From NCBI GenBank assembly GCA_030698225.1, contig JAUYNR010000059.1, positions 1 to 37,558 of the forward strand: a DNA stretch of 37,558 bases. Reading direction: 5' to 3'. Shown here in pieces: positions 32,492-37,558 of the stretch. Both the position numbers and the translations under genes were made by a program. Source of the stretch: Oxalobacteraceae bacterium. Its GTDB lineage: Bacteria > Pseudomonadota > Gammaproteobacteria > Burkholderiales > Burkholderiaceae_D. The notes under the pieces are model-generated. The model had not been told where the DNA came from. It saw only the letters and a list, made by a program, of their open reading frames with translations, and ran no database searches. Every line of letters starts with the position of its first letter. The stretch's first letter is position 1.

Positions 32492-34054
32492 TCAGGCTGC
32501 GGCCGGCGCCGACGAGCGGATCAGGTAATCGAATGCGCCGAGAGCGGCCTTGGAGCCTTCGCCGGCCGCAATCACGATCTGCTTGAACGGTACCGTGGTG
32601 ACATCGCCAGCGGCGAACACGCCGGGCACCGAAGTATGGCCGCGCGCATCGACCTCGATCTCGCCGTGGCGCGTCAACGCCACCGTGTCCTTCAGCCATT
32701 CGGTGTTGGGCACCAGGCCGATCTGCACGAAGATGCCTTCCAGCTCGACCCGTTTCAGCGCGTCGGAGCTCAAATCCTGGTAGCTGATCGCGTTGACCTT
32801 GTGGCCGTCGCCATGCACTTCAGTGGTCTGGGCGCTGGTGATCACGGTCACGTTCGGCAGGCTGTGCAACTTGCGCTGCAGTACCGCATCGGCCCGCAAT
32901 TCGGCGGCAAATTCCAGCAGCGTCACATGGCTGACCAGTCCGGCCAGGTCGATCGCGGCCTCGACGCCGGAGTTGCCGCCGCCGATCACCGCCACCCGCT
33001 TGCCCTTAAACAGCGGGCCGTCGCAATGCGGGCAGTAGGCGACGCCGCGGTTCAGGTATTCCTGCTCGCCGGGCACGTTGATCTTGCGCCAGCGGGCACC
33101 GGTGGCCAGCACCACGGATCTGGCCTTCAGCACCGCGCCGCTGGCCAGCCGGATTTCTATCAGGTCGCCCGGCACCAGCAGCTCGGCGCGCTGCAGGTTG
33201 ATGATGTCGACATCGTAGCTGCGCACATGGCGCTCCAGGTCGGCGGCAAAGCGCGGGCCTTCGGTTTCCGGTACCGAGATGTAATTCTCGATCGCCATCG
33301 TGTCCAGCACCTGGCCGCCGAAGCGCTCGGCCACCACGCCGGTGCGGATGCCCTTGCGCGCCGCATACACTGCCGCGGCCGCGCCGGCCGGACCGCCGCC
33401 GACGATCAGCATGTCGTACGGTGCCTTCGCATTGATTTTTTCCGCTTCGCGGCTGGCGGAATTGGTATCGAGCTTGGCCAGGATTTCTTCGACGCCGAGG
33501 CGGCCCTGATCGAAGACTTTGCCATTCAGGTAAATCGTCGGCACCGCCATCACCTCGCGCTGCTCGACTTCCTGCTGGAACAGCGCGCCGTCGATCACCA
33601 CCGAACGGATGCGCGGGTTCAGCACCGCCATCAGGTTCAGCGACTGCACCACCTCCGGGCAATTCTGGCAGGTCAGCGAGATATAGGTCTCGAACTGATA
33701 ATCGCCATCGAGCGCCTTGATGCGTTCGATGACCTCGGCATCGACCTTGGGCGGATGACCGCCGGTTTGCAGCAAGGCCAGCACCAGCGAGGTGAATTCG
33801 TGTCCCATCGGAATGCCGGCAAAGCGGATACCGATCTCGCCGCCGGGACGATTGATCGCAAACGACGGCTTGCGCTCGGCATCGTCGAAGCGTTCGGCCA
33901 GCGTAATTTGGTCCGACAGAGTGGTGATTTCCTGCAGCAGCGACTGCATTTCACGCGATTTGTCGCCGGTATCGAGGGAAGCGACCAGCTCGACCGGCTG
34001 CGTCATCTTTTCCAGGTAAGACTTCAACTGGTTCTTGAGATTGCTGTCTAGCAT
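32492..34054 (-). CDS. ahpF: Alkyl hydroperoxide reductase subunit F
   Basis: A 520-residue flavoprotein disulfide reductase. The ATG at 34054 has GAGG 6 bases upstream; the longer frame to 34123 adds an unrelated stretch. The N-terminal double-thioredoxin domain (about 1-200) contains CQNCPEVV as active-site CxxC. The FAD-binding fold starts near 215 ([17 protein letters not shown]), the second redox centre is CPHCDGP near 345, the NADH fold follows ([15 protein letters not shown]), and [15 protein letters not shown] lies near the end. It reduces AhpC with NADH. ahpC lies upstream on the same strand with a 443-base gap containing two REP-like hairpins. Confidence 0.96.
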   Translation of the reverse strand: MLDSNLKNQLKSYLEKMTQPVELVASLDTGDKSREMQSLLQEITTLSDQITLAERFDDAERKPSFAINRPGGEIGIRFAGIPMGHEFTSLVLALLQTGGHPPKVDAEVIERIKALDGDYQFETYISLTCQNCPEVVQSLNLMAVLNPRIRSVVIDGALFQQEVEQREVMAVPTIYLNGKVFDQGRLGVEEILAKLDTNSASREAEKINAKAPYDMLIVGGGPAGAAAAVYAARKGIRTGVVAERFGGQVLDTMAIENYISVPETEGPRFAADLERHVRSYDVDIINLQRAELLVPGDLIEIRLASGAVLKARSVVLATGARWRKINVPGEQEYLNRGVAYCPHCDGPLFKGKRVAVIGGGNSGVEAAIDLAGLVSHVTLLEFAAELRADAVLQRKLHSLPNVTVITSAQTTEVHGDGHKVNAISYQDLSSDALKRVELEGIFVQIGLVPNTEWLKDTVALTRHGEIEVDARGHTSVPGVFAAGDVTTVPFKQIVIAAGEGSKAALGAFDYLIRSSAPAAA

Positions 34055-34290
34055 GACTGCCTCACATTTCACAACGGTGATTCGGGGTGATGTGCCCGAG
34101 CGCACGGCACTCAGGCAATACAATAAAAACAGTGCACAGTGTCGGGCTTCGCGAGCTCAGCTCCAATATATCGGGTATTTTTAAATATGCACAATATACA
34201 TGCGGTAAATGGCATGTTTTTGGCAATACCCCACAACATATACCTTAAAAAGACGCAACTATTCAGCCACCAATCCACCACTGCCTTGCT

Positions 34291-34316
34291 CCCCTCTCCC
34301 ACCTGTGGGAGAGGGG
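34291..34316. repeat. REP-like hairpin, first of an inverted pair
   Basis: CCCCTCTCCCAC-CT-GTGGGAGAGGGG followed by CCGGGGGAGAGGGCG. Together with 34429-34452, which lies in opposite orientation, it occupies the gap of 443 bases between ahpC and ahpF. Nothing else is recognised in that gap. Paired elements of this kind often stabilise upstream mRNA or attenuate transcription, which would make ahpC more abundant than ahpF. Confidence 0.75.
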
Positions 34317-34428
34317 CCGGGGGAGAGGGCGTTAGCAAATATTCCGACCGCCGGATTATGTGGCAAGGTCATATAGTTTGCGCCTTGTTTTGGCCCACCT
34401 TGGTCATTGCATGCGCCCTCTCCCCCAA

Positions 34429-34452
34429 CCCTCTCCCGCGGGCGGGAGAGGG
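34429..34452. repeat. REP-like hairpin, second of an inverted pair
   Basis: CCTCTCCCGC and GCGGGAGAGG around a GGGG-containing centre, preceded by CGCCCTCTCCCCCAA, which is the reverse complement of the tail of the first element. It starts the ahpC-ahpF gap 45 bases after the ahpC stop. Confidence 0.75.
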
Positions 34453-34497
34453 GGCTTTCCTTCCCGCGCCTTTCGCGGACAGCGGGCAAATCAGCAA

Positions 34498-35061
34498 TTA
34501 AATCTTGCCAACCAGATCCAGCGACGGCGTCAGCGTTGCTTCGCCTGGGGTCCATTTTGCAGGGCACACTTCACCCGGATGGGTAGCAACGTATTGCGCT
34601 GCCTGCACTTTGCGCAGCAATTCCTTCGCATCGCGGCCGATGCCGAGGTCATGCACTTCGATCACTTTGATCTGGCCTTCGGGATTGACGACGAAAGTGC
34701 CGCGCAGCGCCAGGCCTTCTTCTTCGATCAGCACTTCAAAATTGCGCGACAGCGCCAATGTCGGGTCGGCCAGCATCGGGTATTGAATTTTCTTGATCGT
34801 CTCGGATGTGTCGTGCCAGGCTTTGTGCGTGAAATGGGTGTCGGTGGAAACGCTGTAGATTTCGACGCCCAGCTTCTGGAATTCAGCATAGTTGTCAGCC
34901 AGATCGCCCAGCTCGGTTGGGCAAACGAAAGTGAAGTCGGCTGGATAGAATACGAATACAGACCACTTGCCTTTCAGGTCTTCATTGCTTACCGGAACGA
35001 ATTTGCCATTGTGGAAAGCGGTCGCCTTGAACGGCTTGATTTCGGTATTGACGAGAGACAT
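34498..35061 (-). CDS. ahpC: Alkyl hydroperoxide reductase subunit C (typical 2-Cys peroxiredoxin)
   Basis: A 187-residue cytosolic peroxiredoxin of standard length, with AAAGGAA ahead of the ATG. The peroxidatic Cys is in [13 protein letters not shown] near residue 47 and the resolving Cys in [10 protein letters not shown] near 166; the catalytic Thr and Arg positions and the GGLG-equivalent [13 protein letters not shown] are recognisable. It reduces hydrogen peroxide and organic peroxides and is recycled by AhpF encoded downstream. Regulation by OxyR is usual in the family, but no OxyR gene or clear site was seen here. Confidence 0.97.
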   Translation of the reverse strand: MSLVNTEIKPFKATAFHNGKFVPVSNEDLKGKWSVFVFYPADFTFVCPTELGDLADNYAEFQKLGVEIYSVSTDTHFTHKAWHDTSETIKKIQYPMLADPTLALSRNFEVLIEEEGLALRGTFVVNPEGQIKVIEVHDLGIGRDAKELLRKVQAAQYVATHPGEVCPAKWTPGEATLTPSLDLVGKI

Positions 35062-35221
35062 GGTGATTTCCTTTACGGGTTGAAATGATGAGTTTGAATG
35101 ATAGGGTGATATTGTCTATATGTGAAATTGATTAATTGTATTGTTTCGATAGCCATAACCAATCGAAACAATACATAAAGGCAACAGCGCCGTTGGAGCA
35201 AGCGCCAAGCTCGTACAGACC

Positions 35222-35650
35222 CTAATGCAACGCGAGTTCCGCCATTTTGCCGAGCATCTTGCGCGGCACCCAGGCCTCGCCCTGATCCACCCCGCGCACG
35301 GCCTTGGCGAGATGCAGCGGAATCTCTTCGTACCCCAGATAGCCGCGCGCGCCGATGGCCAGCGCATGCATGAGCCGGTCTTCCTCGATGAGGTCGCCAC
35401 CCAGCAGGACCACACGGGTGGCCGGGCACTCCCGGCGCAGTTCCAGCAGCAGCGGATAATCGGTATCGGCACACATCTCGAAGCTGCACACCAGGACACG
35501 CGGTTTGAATTTGCGGACAGTGGCCACGACTTCCGCGCAGGTCGCCGCCTGCCCGACCACCTCGGTATCCGGTTCCTGCCGCAGCAGGCGCACGCAAGTC
35601 GCCACTGCTGCCGCTTGTCGACCGGCAACTGCCACCGTAATGTTTTGCAT
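35222..35650 (-). CDS. Stand-alone pseudo-receiver domain protein
   Basis: A 142-residue protein with GAGGAG 9 bases before the ATG. It has the pattern of a response-regulator receiver domain of the NarL/LuxR type (MQNITVAVAGRQAAAVATCV, RLLRQEPDTEVVGQAATCAE, VVLLGGDLIEEDRLMHALAI, ARGYLGYEEIPLHLAKAVRG). However, the phosphoacceptor position after strand 3 reads VLVCSFEM, so the usual Asp is replaced by Ser, and the acidic residues after strand 1 are missing. The DNA-binding domain is absent; the protein ends shortly after helix 5 (WVPRKMLGKMAEL), where NarL-type proteins continue to their HTH. It is either a phosphorylation-independent regulator or a truncated remnant. Confidence 0.7.
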   Translation of the reverse strand: MQNITVAVAGRQAAAVATCVRLLRQEPDTEVVGQAATCAEVVATVRKFKPRVLVCSFEMCADTDYPLLLELRRECPATRVVLLGGDLIEEDRLMHALAIGARGYLGYEEIPLHLAKAVRGVDQGEAWVPRKMLGKMAELALH

Positions 35651-35944
35651 GAATTCAGCTCCTCATTGCGCGAGTCGCATTTGCGGTACAAGACCGTCTC
35701 ACGCCATTCCATGCTTTCTGCACTGCACACAGGTCCGTAACCCAGGATCTTCCGGCTGCAGCCTTCTGCACAATGTGGTTATACGTATCGCATTGTTCAG
35801 TTTCGAGCTTGCCGGCTGGCGTCAGCTATGCGAACCTCCAACCTGCCCGCCAATGCATGGGCTAGTTCCTCTATGAGCTGCATTTGCCGAGGAAGGCAAG
35901 CTGTCGCCAAGTCACAGCAAGCGCCCCCGCCACACTTGCTTGGC

Positions 35945-35978
35945 AAAAACCGGGGCCGCCTTTCGCCCACCCCGGTTT
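35945..35978 (-). terminator. Intrinsic terminator of the VCBS/RTX gene
   Basis: On the minus strand AAACCGGGG pairs with CCCCGGTTT around a 14-base loop, and the second arm runs on into TTTTT. It lies 68 bases after the stop codon of the RTX gene. The rest of 35651-36045 shows no gene. Confidence 0.75.
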
Positions 35979-36045
35979 GTGATCAGCTCGAACTCAGCGA
36001 GCGCGCGATACGGATTAAGACTCAACCAACCACGCTCCCGGTCAA

Positions 36046-37558
36046 TCAGAGGACAAAATCACTGCTTGTCGCCGTGACGCCGGTGAGCGTAACCTGAAAC
36101 TCCACCGTTGACGTGATGCCGTCGGTGTCGGCCCAGACGATCATGTCATTTCCCTGCTGGAAATAATTGATGCTATTGGCTGTAACCGTACTGCTCGGAG
36201 CCTCAGCAATACCGGTGATGCCCGCGATCGCAGAGAAATCCAGGGTATCGGTACCTGGCAAGAAGTCGGTGATGACGTCCCCTGTGTCGAGTACGTCCAG
36301 GAACATGAAGGTGTCGTTGCCTCCGCCTCCAGATAGTGTGTCCGCGCCGTAGCCGCCAATAATAGTGTCATTGCCATCGCCACCATAAATGATGTCGCTG
36401 CCGGAACCGCCATATATTATGTCGTCAGCAATATCTCCATAGAGAATGTCACCACCGGAACCGCCGTAAATTATGTCACCGAATGCATCTCCATGGATCG
36501 TGTCGCTGCCGGCTTGGCCGTACAGACTGTCGACTTGATCTCCGCCATTGATGACATCGTCACCGTCACCCCCATAGACTTGGTCGGTGGCATCACCGGC
36601 ATTAATGGTGTCATTGCCAGCGAAGCCATTAATGATATCTTTGTCATTTTTCGATGTGTCTGAGCCTGCTGGGCCAGGCGTTATTGTGTCGCCCTCATCA
36701 GTTCCATTGACGAGCGTAAAACTACCGGACGCTACTCCCACCAAACCATCAAAATCATTTGGATCGCCAGTTCCGGTGTAGGGTAATGCCACAGTCGGCG
36801 CTTCGTTGACGTCGGTGACGTTGATCGTAAATTCCTTGTCAAAGGATGCGCTGTGATTGTCGGTGGTAGTGACGGTAATTGTTACAGCCGGCTTATTTTC
36901 AAAGTCAAGCGATACACCCTCCTTAAGTTTCAAATTACCGTCAACAACTTCAAAGCGATCATCACTCACTGTGTATGTATGCGTGTCACCATTATCGACA
37001 TCAGTGGTGGTTAATGCTCCGATGACCGCACCATCAGCATTTTCAAGGATGGAGTTGCTGCTGAGACCAATATCCGTGGCCACGTCGTTGGTGCCGTTGA
37101 TGGTCACCGTCACAACCTGACTGGCCGTGCCGTCGGAGGAGAACGCGGTGAAGGAATCGGTGATCGACTGGCCGGCGCCGAGCTGCTGGATCGCGCTCTG
37201 GCTGTTGTCGGCGGTGTACGTCCAGGCACCGGCCGCATCGAGCGTGAAAACGCCATGGGTTCCGGCCGTACCGGCCTGCGCCACAAAACTTGACTCACCG
37301 GTGTCTACATCGGCGATGGTCAGCGCACCGCTGGCGCTCAGGTTCGGCGTGGTCGCATCTTCGGTTACCGCCCCGATGGACACGCCACCGATCACCGGCA
37401 CGTCGTTGGTGCCGTGCATGGTGACGGTCAGGACTTGCGTGGTGCCGTCGGCCGTGGCCACCGTGATGCTGTCGGTGTAGTCGGTGCCGCCCACGAACTC
37501 GTTGTGGGCGCCGTTCATGGCGTAGGTCCAGACCCCGGCCGCGCCGATGCTGAAGGTG
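36046..37558 (-). CDS. C-terminal part of a large VCBS/cadherin-like/RTX adhesin or exoprotein (partial)
   Basis: The frame is open through the right edge, so at least 503 residues of a longer protein are seen. From the edge inward: VCBS-type repeats (AAGVWTYAMN, TVTMHGTNDVP; then GAWTYTADNSQSAIQ, VTVTINGTND), a cadherin-like repeat (SILENADGAVIGALTTTDVD, FTINVTDVNEAP), a block of RTX nonapeptides (GGDGDDVINGGDQVD, YGGSGSDIIYGGDGNDTI) expected to bind calcium, and a C-terminal segment (DTFMFLDVLDTGDVITDF, LDFSAIAGI, ending SSDFVL) typical of type I secretion signals. It is a substrate of a classical RTX exporter, not of a C39 peptidase, as it has no double-glycine leader in view. Confidence 0.92.
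   Translation of the reverse strand, partial: TFSIGAAGVWTYAMNGAHNEFVGGTDYTDSITVATADGTTQVLTVTMHGTNDVPVIGGVSIGAVTEDATTPNLSASGALTIADVDTGESSFVAQAGTAGTHGVFTLDAAGAWTYTADNSQSAIQQLGAGQSITDSFTAFSSDGTASQVVTVTINGTNDVATDIGLSSNSILENADGAVIGALTTTDVDNGDTHTYTVSDDRFEVVDGNLKLKEGVSLDFENKPAVTITVTTTDNHSASFDKEFTINVTDVNEAPTVALPYTGTGDPNDFDGLVGVASGSFTLVNGTDEGDTITPGPAGSDTSKNDKDIINGFAGNDTINAGDATDQVYGGDGDDVINGGDQVDSLYGQAGSDTIHGDAFGDIIYGGSGGDILYGDIADDIIYGGSGSDIIYGGDGNDTIIGGYGADTLSGGGGNDTFMFLDVLDTGDVITDFLPGTDTLDFSAIAGITGIAEAPSSTVTANSINYFQQGNDMIVWADTDGITSTVEFQVTLTGVTATSSDFVL

Noticed and set aside
26882..34452. A CRISPR array formed by the CTCTCCC repeats
   Set aside because: The repeats are self-complementary, irregularly placed and far apart; no regular spacing and no cas gene exist in the window.
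36046..37558. The RTX protein as cargo of the exporter at 16489-19560
   Set aside because: RTX proteins use an uncleaved C-terminal signal and exporters with a degenerate C39-like domain; this exporter has an intact catalytic triad, and the genes are 16 kb apart.

Overview
The window looks like a moderately GC-rich betaproteobacterium, most likely Oxalobacteraceae or a relative. This is inferred from puuD-type urate hydroxylase, the ahpC/ahpF arrangement, a DUF4382 lipoprotein and REP-like hairpins; no rRNA or tRNA is present to confirm it.

Positions 1 to about 23.5 kb hold a coherent accessory locus that I read as a phospho-signalling-controlled, sigma-54-driven type I secretion system for small double-glycine-leader peptides. 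The peptide genes are on the minus strand at both ends. On the left are an edge-truncated copy (1-32) and an intact copy (74-313). On the right is a tandem array of three intact copies (21339-22146). All share an identical 27-residue leader ending in GG and a Cys-free core of 52-54 residues. A second, divergent peptide family sharing only the leader signature is present twice, both times broken (1482-1880 with two in-frame stops; 20947-21229 with a one-base frameshift). The two intact clusters have the same upstream DNA, including a good -24/-12 promoter and a conserved inverted repeat about 117 bp upstream.

Between the arrays lie the machinery and its control: a PP2C phosphatase (734-1495), a transmembrane Ser/Thr kinase (3190-5193), a secreted SUMF1-fold protein (5237-6499), two DUF4399 periplasmic proteins (6792-7715), an FHA-GAF-HD-GYP protein (7907-9844), a TolC/NodT-type outer membrane lipoprotein (9986-11380), a double-FHA membrane protein (11377-13887), an HlyD adaptor (13903-15276), a parvulin-like prolyl isomerase (15730-16482), a C39-peptidase ABC exporter with two N-terminal cNMP-type domains (16489-19560) and a sigma-54 activator (19589-20890). 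A class III nucleotidyl cyclase fused to an FHA domain (22595-23518) closes the locus. Three proteins therefore carry phosphothreonine-reading FHA domains next to one kinase and one phosphatase, and the exporter and cyclase could be linked by a cyclic nucleotide. No peptide-modifying enzyme is visible.

From 23.8 kb onward the content is more ordinary and almost entirely on the minus strand: a PAS/GGDEF/EAL protein, an RluA-type pseudouridine synthase whose C-terminus runs into a repeat, a DUF4382 lipoprotein, an M20 peptidase, puuD, ahpF, ahpC, a pseudo-receiver protein and the C-terminal part of a VCBS/RTX type I secretion substrate leaving the right edge. Several intergenic inverted repeats separate these genes.
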